Shown: positions 19,745 to 29,327, counted from the first letter of the stretch. The stretch is DNA of 64,000 nt from Achromobacter arsenitoxydans SY8 (GCF_000236785.1 NZ_AGUF01000075.1:62001-126000); one strand, 5' to 3'. Numbers and translations: made by a program. Notes: generated by a model from the sequence alone, not told the origin.

Positions 19745-20563
19745 ATGGAAAAGATTGCTCTCACGCGCGAAAAGGAAACCCTCCTGATCACGCTCTACGC
19801 CAAGGCGCGGGAAAGCCTGCTGCCGGAATCCATCCTGAAGGACCGCCATGCGGCGGCTGCGGTTGGCCGCATCAACTACGACTTTTCCCGTCTGCGCATG
19901 CGGCGGGACGAGATGATCGGACTGGCGCTGCGGGCCCACACGCTGGACGGATGGGCCCGCGAATTCATCGCCGCCCATCCCGAGGCCACCGTGCTGCACC
20001 TGGGCTGCGGCCTGGACACCCGCGTGCAGCGTGTGGATCCGCCGCCCGGTATCGACTGGTACGAGGTCGACTATCCCGAGGTCATTGCGCTGCGCCGCAG
20101 CTTGTATCCGGCCCGGCCGGGCTGCACCCTGGTGGGTTCGCCCGTCACGGATCCGGAATGGCTGGCGCGGATACCCGCCGGCAGACCGACGCTGGTCGTG
20201 GCGGAAGGACTGTTCCTGTACCTGGCGGAAGACGCGCTGCTGCAATTGCTGCGCACGGTCACTGCAAAGTTTCCGTCGGGCGAGGTGGTGTTCGACTCCT
20301 ACAACCGGCTGGGATTGACCTGGGTGGCGCACAACCGCATGATCCGTTCAACCGGCGCCGTCACGCGCTGGAGCCTGCGCAGCCCGCAGGCGCTGGAAGG
20401 GCAGGTGCCGGGTCTGAGGCTGCGCACCGAGCGCGGCGGTTACGAGTCGGACGACAGCAGGCAGCGGGCCCGCTATTCCTGGCCTGCGCAGGCGGCGCTA
20501 TGGCTGATGCGCAGGGTGCGGCCCCTGGGCGGCATGACCCAGCTGCTGCGCTATCACTACTAG
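19745..20563 (+). CDS. Class I SAM-dependent methyltransferase (LCM/Tcmp type)
   Basis: A 272-residue methyltransferase of the leucine carboxyl methyltransferase/TcmP-like family. The SAM-binding motif is VLHLGCGLDTRVQRV (about 107-121), followed by the acidic YEVDYPEV (about 131-138) and the family block VVAEGLFLYL (about 171-180). Family members O-methylate carboxyl or polyketide substrates. No biosynthetic partner is nearby, so the substrate is unknown. The ATG at 19745 is chosen because upstream codons lie in the AT-rich leader shared with the divergent repeat-protein gene. Its stop is 1 bp from the convergent slyX stop. Confidence 0.87.
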   Translation: MEKIALTREKETLLITLYAKARESLLPESILKDRHAAAAVGRINYDFSRLRMRRDEMIGLALRAHTLDGWAREFIAAHPEATVLHLGCGLDTRVQRVDPPPGIDWYEVDYPEVIALRRSLYPARPGCTLVGSPVTDPEWLARIPAGRPTLVVAEGLFLYLAEDALLQLLRTVTAKFPSGEVVFDSYNRLGLTWVAHNRMIRSTGAVTRWSLRSPQALEGQVPGLRLRTERGGYESDDSRQRARYSWPAQAALWLMRRVRPLGGMTQLLRYHY

Positions 20564-20564
20564 C

Positions 20565-20780
20565 TCAGTAGTGCGGCGGCAGTTCGTCGCGCAGGCTGCG
20601 GAAGGGGGCGGCGCCCTCGGGCGCCTGCTGGCGCAGGTCGGCGACCTCGCGCATGAGCCGGTCGATCTGCTGTTGCTGGCGGACGATGATCTGGTTCAAC
20701 TGTTCCAGCAGGTCGTCCGCGAAGCTGGCCTTGACTTCAAGGTCCAGCAGCCGGCGTTCGATGTCTTGCGATTTATCCAT
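20565..20780 (-). CDS. slyX: SlyX-family coiled-coil protein
   Basis: A 71-residue protein of the SlyX family. It starts MDKSQDIERRLLDLEVKASF and continues with heptad-like coiled coil rich in Leu, Glu and Gln, ending in the conserved SLRDELPPHY (family ends with P-P-H-Y/F). The function is unknown even in E. coli. The length is typical. It lies convergent to the methyltransferase with a 1-bp gap and divergent from the TonB receptor with only 46 bp between the two start codons, so their promoters must overlap. Confidence 0.93.
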   Translation of the reverse strand: MDKSQDIERRLLDLEVKASFADDLLEQLNQIIVRQQQQIDRLMREVADLRQQAPEGAAPFRSLRDELPPHY

Positions 20781-20826
20781 GGCGGGTATTAGAACCGATT
20801 CCCGCGCACAGCTACAGGAGAGCGGT

Positions 20827-22947
20827 TTGGCGCAGCGGCGATGGCGGGACGGCGGGGCAAGGCGGCGGATGGCGGGCGCGGTCCTCGCGTTGGCGCCGGG
20901 CGCAGCCGCCTGGGCGCAGGAGCCGACGCTGCCCGCCGTGGTCGTGACCGGCACGCGCCTGGGCACGGTGGTCCTGGATACGCCGGCCTCGGTGGATGTG
21001 GTGGAGGGCGCGGCGGTGCGCCGGGGCCAGCCCGGCATCAATCTGTCGGAAGGCCTGGCCGGGGTGCCCGGCCTGCAGATCCAGAACCGCCAGAACTACG
21101 CGCAGGACCTGCAGATCTCCAGCCGCGGTTTCGGCGCGCGGTCCACCTTCGGCGTGCGCGGCGTGCGCCTGTACGTGGACGGCATACCGGCGACCATGCC
21201 GGACGGCCAGGGGCAGACCTCTAATATCGACATCGGCTCGATCGACCGCGTCGAGGTGCTGCGCGGCCCGTTCTCGGCGCTGTACGGCAATTCCTCCGGC
21301 GGCGTGATTCAGGTCTTTACCGAGGACGGCGCCGCCCCGCCCTCGGCCACGGTCAGCGGATGGGGCGGCAGCTACGGCACGTGGCGTTATGGGGCGCTGC
21401 TCAACGGGGCCACGGGCACGGGCGCCGGCGCACTGGACTACGTGCTGGACCTGTCGCGCTTCACCACCGATGGTTACCGCGACCACAGCGCCGCGCGCAA
21501 GAACCTGGGCAACGCGAAGCTGGGCCTGCAGCTGGACGATGCCAGCCGCCTGACCGTCATCGTCAACAGCGTGGACCTGAAGGCGCAGGACCCCTTGGGG
21601 CTCACTTACCAGCAGTTCCAGGACGACCCGCGCAGCGCGCCGCTGGCCCGGCAGTACAACACGCGCAAGACCGTGCGCCAGACGCAGGGCGGCGTGGTCT
21701 ACGACCACCAGGTCGACGGCCGCAATGCGCTGCGCCTGATGGTCTATTACGGCCAGCGCGACACGACGCAGTACCAGTCGATTCCGCCTGCGGCGCAGCT
21801 GGCCCCCACGCAGGCGGGCGGCGTTATCGACCTGAAGCGCCAGTATGGCGGCGCGGACTTGCGCTGGACATCGGAACTGGATGTGGCGGGCCGGCCGCTT
21901 ACCCTGATCGCCGGCTTTGCCTACGATTCCATGCGCGAAGACCGCAAGGGCTACCAGAACTTCGTCGGCGCGGGCGCCAGCCAGCAACTGGGCGTGCGGG
22001 GCGCGTTGCGCCGCGACGAGACCAACACGGTGTACAACGCCGATCCCTACGCGCAGGCGTCTTGGCGTTTCGCCGAACGCTGGACGCTGGACGCCGGCCT
22101 GCGCTGGAGCACGGTCCGCTTCGATTCCGACGACCACTACATCGCGCCGGGCAACGCCGACGACAGCGGCGGCGCCCGCTATCGCAAAGCCTTGCCGGTG
22201 GCCGCGTTGCGCTACGCCGTGAACGACGGCGTCAGCGTCTATGGCTCATACGGGCGGGGCTTCGAAACACCCACGCTCAACGAGATCTCGTACCGTCCGG
22301 ATGGCCAGCCCGGCCTGAATTTCGGGCTGATGCCCGCGCTCAGCACCAACCTGGAAGCGGGCGTGAAAGCGCGCCTGGCCGGCGGACTGCTGACGGCCGC
22401 GGTGTTCCACACCCGCACCGATGACGAGATCGTCACGGCGGGCAGTTCGGGCGGACGCAGCAGTTTCCAGAACGCCGGCCGCACGCGGCGCGACGGCCTG
22501 GAACTGGGCTGGTCCGGCGAATTCGCGCGCCATTGGCGCACGCAACTGGCCTATACCCTGCTGAATGCGCGTTATTCGGACGACGGCCCCGGCGGCATCC
22601 GCGCCGGCAACAAGATCCCGGGCATCGCCCGTCAGGCGGCGTTCGCCTCGCTGGCCTGGGCGCCGCCGCAAGGCTGGCAGGCCTCGGTGGAAGGGCGCTA
22701 CCTGAGCAAAATCTACGTCAACGACGCCAACGACGGAGACGCGCCCGGATACTTCGTTGCGGCGGCCAGCGTGGGCTACGTCAAGGTCGTGGGGCCGTGG
22801 GAGCTGAACGCGTACGCCCGCGTGGACAATATCTTCGACCGGCGCTATGCAGGCTCTGTCATCGTCAACGAAGCCAATGGACGCTATTACGAACCGGCGG
22901 CCGGGCGTAGCGCGGGGCTGGGGCTGGGCGCGACCTACCGGTTTTGA
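20827..22947 (+). CDS. TonB-dependent outer-membrane receptor
   Basis: A 706-residue TonB-dependent receptor. A signal peptide (ARRRMAGAVLALAPGAAAWA) is followed at residues 31-42 by a TonB-box-like PAVVVTG. The plug domain (about 45-165) contains SRGFGARSTFGVRG, VDGIPATMPDG and VEVLRGPFSALYGNSSGG. The 22-strand barrel ends in the canonical C-terminal aromatic (TYRF). I choose the TTG at 20827 because a good AGGAG (20816-20820) sits 6 nt before it and it gives a complete signal peptide. Other starts would read through slyX. The ligand is unknown. The end overlaps the convergent nifQ-like gene by 13 bp. No Fur box is evident upstream. Confidence 0.9.
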   Translation: MAQRRWRDGGARRRMAGAVLALAPGAAAWAQEPTLPAVVVTGTRLGTVVLDTPASVDVVEGAAVRRGQPGINLSEGLAGVPGLQIQNRQNYAQDLQISSRGFGARSTFGVRGVRLYVDGIPATMPDGQGQTSNIDIGSIDRVEVLRGPFSALYGNSSGGVIQVFTEDGAAPPSATVSGWGGSYGTWRYGALLNGATGTGAGALDYVLDLSRFTTDGYRDHSAARKNLGNAKLGLQLDDASRLTVIVNSVDLKAQDPLGLTYQQFQDDPRSAPLARQYNTRKTVRQTQGGVVYDHQVDGRNALRLMVYYGQRDTTQYQSIPPAAQLAPTQAGGVIDLKRQYGGADLRWTSELDVAGRPLTLIAGFAYDSMREDRKGYQNFVGAGASQQLGVRGALRRDETNTVYNADPYAQASWRFAERWTLDAGLRWSTVRFDSDDHYIAPGNADDSGGARYRKALPVAALRYAVNDGVSVYGSYGRGFETPTLNEISYRPDGQPGLNFGLMPALSTNLEAGVKARLAGGLLTAAVFHTRTDDEIVTAGSSGGRSSFQNAGRTRRDGLELGWSGEFARHWRTQLAYTLLNARYSDDGPGGIRAGNKIPGIARQAAFASLAWAPPQGWQASVEGRYLSKIYVNDANDGDAPGYFVAAASVGYVKVVGPWELNAYARVDNIFDRRYAGSVIVNEANGRYYEPAAGRSAGLGLGATYRF

Positions 22948-23576
22948 GGGTAGCAGACCGCGTGATCCTCGCAGCCTTCGCAGCCCGGCGCGGCGGCCAC
23001 GGGCATTCCGGCGTGTTCGCGCGCCGAATACGCAAGGAATTTCTTCCATCGCAGGTTGTGGATATTGCGCGCCACCAGCCCCGGATAATGCCGCGCGAGC
23101 AGGGCGGTGACGTCTTCGCGGCCGGACAGGCCCAGGTCGCGCCACAGGTGGTCGGGCCGCAGACAGGCGTGCGCAAGAATGCTGGTGACCCATTGCGTAG
23201 TGTCCGGGCCGGGTGCGCGATAGGCGTCCAGCAGGACGCGCATCAACAGCGTGAAGCCGGGCTGAGGGTCTTTGAGGCCGTGTTCAACGTAGGCGGGGAA
23301 TTGTTCGCGCAGCGCGGACAGCACGCTGTCGTGGCCGCCCAGCGCGCCGGGAAAGAGGCAGTCCGCCAGTTCCTGCAATTCGGCAGGCGCCAGGCCGCTG
23401 CGCGCCAGGTCTCCTTGCGCCAGGCTGGTGCCGATGACCGCGGCGAAAAAGCCCGCGTCGGGATGCACGGGAGGCGCATGGCGCAGCAGGGCGCGCGCAA
23501 TCCGTTGGGCCCGGTCGGCGCTGTCGGCAGGGGCGGGCGTAAAGGGCGGCACGGAGGGAGTCAGCACGGCTTGCAT
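22935..23576 (-). CDS. NifQ-like protein with altered Cys motif
   Basis: A 213-residue protein that resembles NifQ, an Fe-S/molybdenum protein that donates Mo for nitrogenase cofactor synthesis in diazotrophs. The C-terminal NifQ hallmark is present: NIHNLRWKKFLAYSAREHAG (171-190) followed by a Cys cluster. In NifQ this is C-x4-C-x2-C-x5-C. Here C199, C202 and C208 keep the last three, but the first position is Ala194. No nif genes are in the window. The ModE-like operator just upstream (23621-23644) supports a molybdenum-linked role. The end overlaps the TonB receptor gene convergently. The family call is fairly secure; the role outside nitrogen fixation is inferred. Confidence 0.75.
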   Translation of the reverse strand: MQAVLTPSVPPFTPAPADSADRAQRIARALLRHAPPVHPDAGFFAAVIGTSLAQGDLARSGLAPAELQELADCLFPGALGGHDSVLSALREQFPAYVEHGLKDPQPGFTLLMRVLLDAYRAPGPDTTQWVTSILAHACLRPDHLWRDLGLSGREDVTALLARHYPGLVARNIHNLRWKKFLAYSAREHAGMPVAAAPGCEGCEDHAVCYPQNR

Positions 23577-23620
23577 GGCGGGATTGCGGCGGTCGCAAGG
23601 TAGTTAAACTGTTAACAAAG

Positions 23621-23644
23621 CGTTATGTTGTTGAATATATAACG
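23621..23644. promoter_or_regulatory. ModE-like operator
   Basis: A 24-bp dyad CGTTAT-N12-ATAACG has the same half-sites and spacing that I recall for the E. coli modA operator bound by the molybdate sensor ModE. The right half TATATAACG fits the consensus fully; the left half deviates at two or three inner positions. It is centred 56 bp before the nifQ-like start and about 125 bp before the ankyrin gene start, in a short AT-rich island. Confidence 0.65.
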
Positions 23645-23756
23645 AATGACTGCCCAGTTCTTGCCGTCGCGCTTGAAATCCGCGTCGGGACATACCCCAA
23701 GGGCGTGGGCCGGGCGGTATCATCAGCCTCCTTTATTCGCAGCACCCCATCGACGC

Positions 23757-26276
23757 ATGCCGCGTAAATCCCCCCGTCCCGCAGTTTCCCGTCTGTTCGG
23801 CGCCGTCGTGCTGGCGCTGGCCGGCATGGCGGCGTCGCCGCCGCCCTCCGTCGCTTCCGACATCGGCGCCGTCATCGAGTCCATGCGGCTGTCCCGCTAC
23901 CCGCTGCGCGAGCCTGAGCGCCGCGCCTGGGGCACGGAAAACGTCAAGGACGCCGTGCTGGTCGGGCAGATGGAGAACCGGCTGTACCTGTATCGCTACC
24001 TGCGCGAAGGCGGCAAGGCGTTTCGGCTGGACTTCCGCTCGCCGCCGCTGGTGATCGACCCCGCGCAGTGGAAGGCCGCGCGCCAGGAGAACGTGAGCGT
24101 CAGGGCGCCGCGCGGCGACGAGGCCTTCTACTGGGTCAGCTATCGCTACAACGACTCCAGCGACGACGAGGCGCAGGGCTTTCTCGTCGACAGCAAGGGC
24201 GAGGCGGCTACGGTGGCCGCAAACGCGCAGCGGGTGGTCATTACCAGTAGCCGGCCCTGGGACGAGGCCCGCCGCGCGGAGGCCCTGGCGACGCTGCGGC
24301 CAGCGCTGACGGACTACCCGACGCGCCTGAAGGCGTGGCCCGCCGACGTGCGCTTCGAGCACCAGGCGGCGCTGGACGTGACGGCCACCTTTCGCTCCTT
24401 GCATCAGGTGGCGCGCGCCATCCCGCGCGCCAAGCCGGCCGAGTTCGGCCGCGCCCTGGCCGATCTGCGCCGCTTCGTGATGGAGCAGGACTACCGCGAG
24501 ATCGACCCCGAGGGCAAGGATCCGGCAATGCTGACGGCCCTGAACGACTACGGTTTCTGGCTGGCCGAGTCGGGCGACGCGGCGCAGGCGGACCGCATTC
24601 TCAGCGACGTGCTGCGGCGCGATCCCGGCCGCGCCGCGGCCTATCTGAACCGCGCCGACGCGCGCTGGACGCGGGCCGCCACGGCGGGCGAAAAGCGCGG
24701 CTACTTCGAAGCGCTGGCGCGCGAGGACTACCGGCTGTATTGCAGCCGCCGGATCGCGGCAGACGCGCCGATTCCCGCCAACATCGCTGCCCGCATCGGT
24801 ACGGCGCTGAACGAAAAGACCCTGGGCGCCGACGCCTGCCGGCCGCGGCTTGCGATCTTCAAGGCGATCGCCGCGGACGACCTGGACGCCGTGCGCGCCG
24901 AACTGGCGGCCGGGCAGGACCCCAATGGCGTCAATGAAAACGGCACGTCTGCGCTGGCCGCCGCCGTGTCGCGCAAGCAGATCGAAACCGTGCGGGCATT
25001 GCTGGACGCGGGCGCCAAGGCCGACGGCCCCAACAATGGCTTCGTGTTGGTGGCCAGCGCGCTGCCTGACGCCAAGGACACGCGGCCGGCAGCTGAGCGC
25101 TATGCGCTGGCGGACATGCTGATCGCGGCGGGCGCGCCGCTGGACGCCCTGGACTCCAGCGGCACGACCTTGCTGATGCGGCGCGTTTCCTACTACAGCG
25201 AAGACAAGGACAACCTGTCCTACCTGCTGGACAAGGGCGCCAACCCGAATGCGGGCGAGAAGAAGGGCCGCACGCCGCTGCACGCCGCGCTGCGGAACCC
25301 GAAGAATTTCTGGTTCGCTGAAAAGCTGCTGGCCAAGGGCGCGGACATCAACGCCGCCTATATCCTCATGTATTACGGCAGCAGCCCCTTGTGGGAAACG
25401 CCGCTTCTGGAAGCGCTGCGCGAATCGCCTTCCGGGTCGCTCACGCCTACGTCGCAGTACGCGGTGCCGGCTCGCGTGACGTTCGCGCTGGCCCATGGCG
25501 CGGATTCCGCCGTGGGCGGCTTTGCCGCGGGCAAGGCGGTCGAGCGCAACGGTCTGAACGAAGGACTGTCGCTGGCGGTCCGCTACCTGCGGCCGGAACT
25601 GGTGGACCAATTGGCGCAGGCCGCCGGCAAACCGCAGGCGCCATTGACGACGGAAGCGCTGACGAGCCTCCTGAGAATCTGGAACGACGTTGAAGCCCGC
25701 GCGGCAGCCGGCAAGAACGGGCCGGAATGGGACGGCCAGCGCGCCCGGCTGCGCGCCACGGCCGATCGCCTGCTGGCCGCCGGCGTGCCGCTGACGGACA
25801 CGGGCGACGCCACGGGCCTGCGGCGCAACCGCATCGCGCCGCTGAGCCTGCCATGGCTGCCCGACGACCTTTACGAGGCCTGGCTGAAGGCGGGCGCGGA
25901 CCCTTCCGACCGCAGCGATCCGGATTTCCGCATCGAGGGCGTCGCGGCGCCGGACGTGCTGCCGCTGGTCACGATGCTGAACCTGGGCAAGGAATCCAAG
26001 GCCAGGATGCTGCTGGCGCACAGCGCTGGCCTGGCGCGCACGCCGGCCCGCTGCGGCATGGCGGTGGCGGATGTGCTGGCCTGGCAGTTGGGCAACAGCG
26101 GCCCGGTCAGCCCGATGGGCGCCGGCGCCGTGAAGCAGGTGCTGGAAGCGGCGGCTGACGCTGCCAGCTGCGACCTGCGGCAGACGTCGCGCGTGCAGCC
26201 GTTTATCGGCGTCAGCGCGGCCGAACTGGCGCGGCGCGCAAATGTGGATCTGGCCGCGCCCGCGGCGGGCCGCTAG
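23757..26276 (+). CDS. Large exported ankyrin-repeat protein
   Basis: An 839-residue protein with a signal peptide (RLFGAVVLALAGMAASPPPS). The order of domains is an N-terminal beta-rich region (about 25-190), a TPR-like helical pair (about 260-315; DYGFWLAESGDAAQADRILSDVLRRDPGRAAAYLNRADARW, in part), then ankyrin repeats (about 365-560; ENGTSALAAAVSRKQIETVRALLDAGA, GRTPLHAALRN). A further helical region forms the C-terminus. Such proteins mediate protein contacts in the periplasm or outside the cell. I recognise no enzyme domain. The ATG at 23757 is picked because the signal peptide begins there. It is alone on its strand, between the ModE-like box and a bidirectional terminator. Confidence 0.82.
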   Translation: MPRKSPRPAVSRLFGAVVLALAGMAASPPPSVASDIGAVIESMRLSRYPLREPERRAWGTENVKDAVLVGQMENRLYLYRYLREGGKAFRLDFRSPPLVIDPAQWKAARQENVSVRAPRGDEAFYWVSYRYNDSSDDEAQGFLVDSKGEAATVAANAQRVVITSSRPWDEARRAEALATLRPALTDYPTRLKAWPADVRFEHQAALDVTATFRSLHQVARAIPRAKPAEFGRALADLRRFVMEQDYREIDPEGKDPAMLTALNDYGFWLAESGDAAQADRILSDVLRRDPGRAAAYLNRADARWTRAATAGEKRGYFEALAREDYRLYCSRRIAADAPIPANIAARIGTALNEKTLGADACRPRLAIFKAIAADDLDAVRAELAAGQDPNGVNENGTSALAAAVSRKQIETVRALLDAGAKADGPNNGFVLVASALPDAKDTRPAAERYALADMLIAAGAPLDALDSSGTTLLMRRVSYYSEDKDNLSYLLDKGANPNAGEKKGRTPLHAALRNPKNFWFAEKLLAKGADINAAYILMYYGSSPLWETPLLEALRESPSGSLTPTSQYAVPARVTFALAHGADSAVGGFAAGKAVERNGLNEGLSLAVRYLRPELVDQLAQAAGKPQAPLTTEALTSLLRIWNDVEARAAAGKNGPEWDGQRARLRATADRLLAAGVPLTDTGDATGLRRNRIAPLSLPWLPDDLYEAWLKAGADPSDRSDPDFRIEGVAAPDVLPLVTMLNLGKESKARMLLAHSAGLARTPARCGMAVADVLAWQLGNSGPVSPMGAGAVKQVLEAAADAASCDLRQTSRVQPFIGVSAAELARRANVDLAAPAAGR

Positions 26277-26324
26277 GCGGGCAGGAAGGTATTCCGGCGC
26301 CCGCCGGACAGATAGCCGCTCCAA

Positions 26325-26360
26325 AAAAAAATCAGGCGCCCGAAGGCGCCTGATTTTTTT
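26325..26360. terminator. Bidirectional terminator between ankyrin gene and cyo operon
   Basis: A perfect 16-bp inverted repeat AAAAAAATCAGGCGCC (26325-26340) with loop CGAA (26341-26344) and complement at 26345-26360. T-tracts occur in both directions, so it ends the ankyrin transcript and cyoABCD. Confidence 0.93.
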
Positions 26361-26380
26361 GCTTCAACGGCTGACCGTCA

Positions 26381-26731
26381 TTACATGGCGTGACCCATGT
26401 TGACGTTCATGTTGTACAGCACCCAGGCCGACCCGCCGACGATGATGGCGATGATCATCACGGTGAAGACAAACGTGGCCAGGTTGTCGCGGGCCGATTT
26501 CGAAGCGCCCATGTGCAGGAAGTACACCAGCTGCACCAGCAGCTGGAGCACGCACAGCGCCACCACGCCGATGACCGTGGCGGTGTGGGACAGCGCGCCG
26601 TACATCACCAGGCCGAAGGAGCCGAAGGTGAGCAGCAGCGAGAGCGCGAAACCGATGATGTAGGACTTCAGGCTGCCGTGGTCGGCGGCGTGATCGTCGT
26701 GGCCGTGTGCGGCCGCAGCGGAGTGCGACAT
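26381..26731 (-). CDS. cyoD: Cytochrome bo3 ubiquinol oxidase subunit IV
   Basis: A 116-residue membrane protein, the last gene of cyoABCD. A His-rich N-terminus (HGHDDHAADHG) is followed by three transmembrane helices. The conserved block QLLVQLVYFLHM matches CyoD, which helps CuB and haem assembly in the large subunit. The start ATG at 26731 overlaps the cyoC stop by one base (TGATG). A terminator follows 21 bp after the stop. Confidence 0.95.
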   Translation of the reverse strand: MSHSAAAAHGHDDHAADHGSLKSYIIGFALSLLLTFGSFGLVMYGALSHTATVIGVVALCVLQLLVQLVYFLHMGASKSARDNLATFVFTVMIIAIIVGGSAWVLYNMNVNMGHAM

Positions 26732-27345
26732 CAGAGGGCTCCCAGAAGGTAGACAAAGGTGAAGACGCAGATCCAGACGATGTCCAGGAAGTGCCAGAAC
26801 AGGCTCAGGCACGCCAGGCGACGCTTGTTGATCGAGTCCAGGCCATGGCGGCGGATCATGTCGAGCATGACGATGATCCAGATCAGGCCGAACGTGACGT
26901 GCAGGCCGTGCGTGCCGATCAGCGTGAAGAACGCCGACAGGTAAGCACTGCGGCCCGGACCGGCGCCGATGCTGATCAGGTGATGGAATTCATAGATTTC
27001 CATCGCGATGAAGCCCGCGCCGAACAGGAACGTGACCATGAGCCAGCCCATGGCGCGGCTCTTGTTGTTGGCGTGGACGTTCAGGTTGGCCATGCCGAAC
27101 GTGAAGCTGGACACCAGCAGCAGCAGGGTTTCGACCAGAACGAACTTCAGGTCGAACAGTTCCTTGCCGGTGGGGCCGCCCGCGGTGGCGTTGGACAACA
27201 CCGCGAACGTGGCGAACAGCACCGAGAAGATCAGCAAGTCGCTCATCAGATAGACCCAGAAACCGAAAACGGTCTTGGATCCATCGTCGTGATGCGCGTG
27301 ATCGTCGTGACCCGCGTGGGGGTGAGTGGCTACGGCTTGAATCAT
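26731..27345 (-). CDS. cyoC: Cytochrome bo3 ubiquinol oxidase subunit III
   Basis: A 204-residue, five-helix subunit III of the haem-copper quinol oxidase. Typical features are the [21 protein letters not shown] segment (near residue 28, quoted in part), the conserved acidic residue in [12 protein letters not shown] surroundings and [13 protein letters not shown]. It does not bind cofactors but stabilises CyoB. It has a short His-rich N-terminus, a 3-bp gap after cyoB and a one-base overlap with cyoD, all consistent with one transcript. Confidence 0.95.
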   Translation of the reverse strand: MIQAVATHPHAGHDDHAHHDDGSKTVFGFWVYLMSDLLIFSVLFATFAVLSNATAGGPTGKELFDLKFVLVETLLLLVSSFTFGMANLNVHANNKSRAMGWLMVTFLFGAGFIAMEIYEFHHLISIGAGPGRSAYLSAFFTLIGTHGLHVTFGLIWIIVMLDMIRRHGLDSINKRRLACLSLFWHFLDIVWICVFTFVYLLGAL

Positions 27346-27348
27346 GGC

Positions 27349-29325
27349 TCAGGCGGCCTTCTGCATTTTGTCAAAGTGAGCGTTTTCGATGCGTTCGACT
27401 TCCGCGGCCGGGACCCAGTAGTCGACGTCGCGGTCATAGGCGCGAACGATGAACGAACCGACCATGCCCACGAAACCGACGATCGACAGCCACCAGATGT
27501 GCCAGATCAGCGCAAAGCACATGACCAGGCCAAAGGCGCCGATCCAGACGCCGGCGGCGGTGTTCTTCGGCATGTGGATGTCTTCGTACTTGGCCGGGCG
27601 CTTGTACGCCTTGCCGCTTTGCTTGTCTTCCCAGAACTGGTCCAGTTCATCGACATGAGGAACGTGGGCGAAGTTGTAGAAAGGAGCGGGCGAAGAGATC
27701 GACCATTCCAGGGTGCGGGCATCCCAGGGATCGCCGGTGACGTCCTGGTTTTGCTTGCGCTGGCGCACGGACACGAACACTTGCTGCAGCAGGAACCAGA
27801 TGCCCAGCATGATCAGCGCGGCGCCGGCCAGCGCGACCAGCAGGTACGGCTGCCATTCGGGGTTGTCGTAGTGGTTCAGGCGGCGCGTCATGCCCTTGAA
27901 GCCCAGCACGTACAGCGGCATGAAGGCCAGGAAGAAGCCGACGAACCAGCAGTAGAACGAGTAGCGGCCCAGACGCTCGTTCAGCGTGAAGCCGAACGCC
28001 TTCGGGAACCAGTAGATCATGCCGGCAATGCAGCCGAACACCACGCCACCGATGATGGTGTTGTGGAAGTGGGCGATCAGGAACAGGCTGTTGTGCAGCA
28101 CGAACGACACGCCGGGGATGGCCAGCATCACGCCGGTCATGCCGCCGATGACGAACACGATCATGAAGCCCAGGGTCCACAGCACCGGCGTGGTGATGCG
28201 CAGGCGGCCGCGGTAGATGGTGAACAGCCAGTTGAAAATCTTGGCCCCGGTCGGGATCGAGATAATCATTGTCGCTATGCCGAAGAAGGCATTGACGTTG
28301 GCGCCGGCGCCCATGGTGAAGAAGTGGTGCAGCCAGACCAGGAACGACAGCACGCCGATGGCGGCCGTGGCGTAGACCATGGACTTGTAGCCGAACAGCG
28401 TCTTGCGGGCGAAGGTGGCAACGATTTCCGAGTACACGCCGAACGCCGGGAGCACCAGGATGTAGACCTCGGGGTGGCCCCAGATCCAGATCAGGTTCAC
28501 GTACATCATGACGTTGCCGCCACCATCGTTCGTGAAGAAGTGCGTGCCCAGGTAGCGGTCCATCGTCAGCAGCGCCAGCGTCGCGGCCAGCACGGGGAAG
28601 GCGGCGACGATCAGGACGTTGGTGACCAGCGAGGTCCAGGTGAAGATCGGCATCTTCATCAGGGTCATGCCAGGCGCACGCATGCGCAGGATGGTCACGA
28701 TGAAGTTGATGCCGCTAAGCGTTGTGCCCAGCCCGGAGATCTGCAGCGCCCAGAGGTAGTAGTCCACCCCTACGCTTGGACTGTAGTCCAGCCCGGACAG
28801 CGGCGGATACGCGAGCCAGCCGGTCGCGGCGAATTCGCCCACGAACAGCGAGATCATCATCAGCGCGACGCCGGCGCCGAACAGCCAGAAGCTCAGCGAG
28901 TTCAGGAACGGGTAGGCCACGTCGCGGGCGCCGATCTGCAGCGGCACCACGATGTTCATCAGCCCGGTGATGAAGGGCATCGCCATGAAGAAAATCATGA
29001 TGACGCCGTGGGCGGTGAAGATCTGGTCGTAGTGGTGCGGGGGCAGGAACCCGGCCGAGTCCGCTGACGCGACGGCAAGCTGGGTACGCATCATGATGGC
29101 GTCGGCAAAGCCGCGCAGCAGCATGATCAGCGCGACGATGATGTACATCACGCCGATGCGCTTGTGGTCGACGGACGTGAGCCATTCCGTCCAGAGGTAC
29201 TTCCACTTCTTGAAGTAGGTGATGGCGCCGAAGACCGCTAGGCCTCCCAGGCACACGGCGGCCAGCGTAACCATGACGATAGGTTCATGGTACGGAATGG
29301 CCTCGAGGGTAAGTTTCCCGAGCAT
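27349..29325 (-). CDS. cyoB: Cytochrome bo3 ubiquinol oxidase subunit I
   Basis: A 658-residue catalytic subunit that reduces O2 to water with electrons from ubiquinol and pumps protons. All ligands line up with E. coli numbering: low-spin haem b H106 and H421, CuB H284, H333 and H334, the cross-linked Tyr288 ([11 protein letters not shown]), and haem o3 ligand H419 (AHFHN). The N- and C-terminal extra helices of quinol oxidases are present (15 TM total). It is separated by 2 bp from cyoA. No cyoE (haem O synthase) follows cyoD, so haem O must come from a gene elsewhere. Confidence 0.97.
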   Translation of the reverse strand: MLGKLTLEAIPYHEPIVMVTLAAVCLGGLAVFGAITYFKKWKYLWTEWLTSVDHKRIGVMYIIVALIMLLRGFADAIMMRTQLAVASADSAGFLPPHHYDQIFTAHGVIMIFFMAMPFITGLMNIVVPLQIGARDVAYPFLNSLSFWLFGAGVALMMISLFVGEFAATGWLAYPPLSGLDYSPSVGVDYYLWALQISGLGTTLSGINFIVTILRMRAPGMTLMKMPIFTWTSLVTNVLIVAAFPVLAATLALLTMDRYLGTHFFTNDGGGNVMMYVNLIWIWGHPEVYILVLPAFGVYSEIVATFARKTLFGYKSMVYATAAIGVLSFLVWLHHFFTMGAGANVNAFFGIATMIISIPTGAKIFNWLFTIYRGRLRITTPVLWTLGFMIVFVIGGMTGVMLAIPGVSFVLHNSLFLIAHFHNTIIGGVVFGCIAGMIYWFPKAFGFTLNERLGRYSFYCWFVGFFLAFMPLYVLGFKGMTRRLNHYDNPEWQPYLLVALAGAALIMLGIWFLLQQVFVSVRQRKQNQDVTGDPWDARTLEWSISSPAPFYNFAHVPHVDELDQFWEDKQSGKAYKRPAKYEDIHMPKNTAAGVWIGAFGLVMCFALIWHIWWLSIVGFVGMVGSFIVRAYDRDVDYWVPAAEVERIENAHFDKMQKAA

Positions 29326-29327
29326 TG

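Noticed and set aside
22935-23576. NifQ-like gene as evidence of nitrogen fixation
   Set aside because: No nifHDK, nifENB or other nif genes are visible, and one Cys of the NifQ motif is lost. A Mo-related role outside nitrogen fixation is more likely.
26707-29067. Open frame of 786 codons on the plus strand across cyoBCD
   Set aside because: It is antisense to well-conserved oxidase genes and low-complexity in composition.
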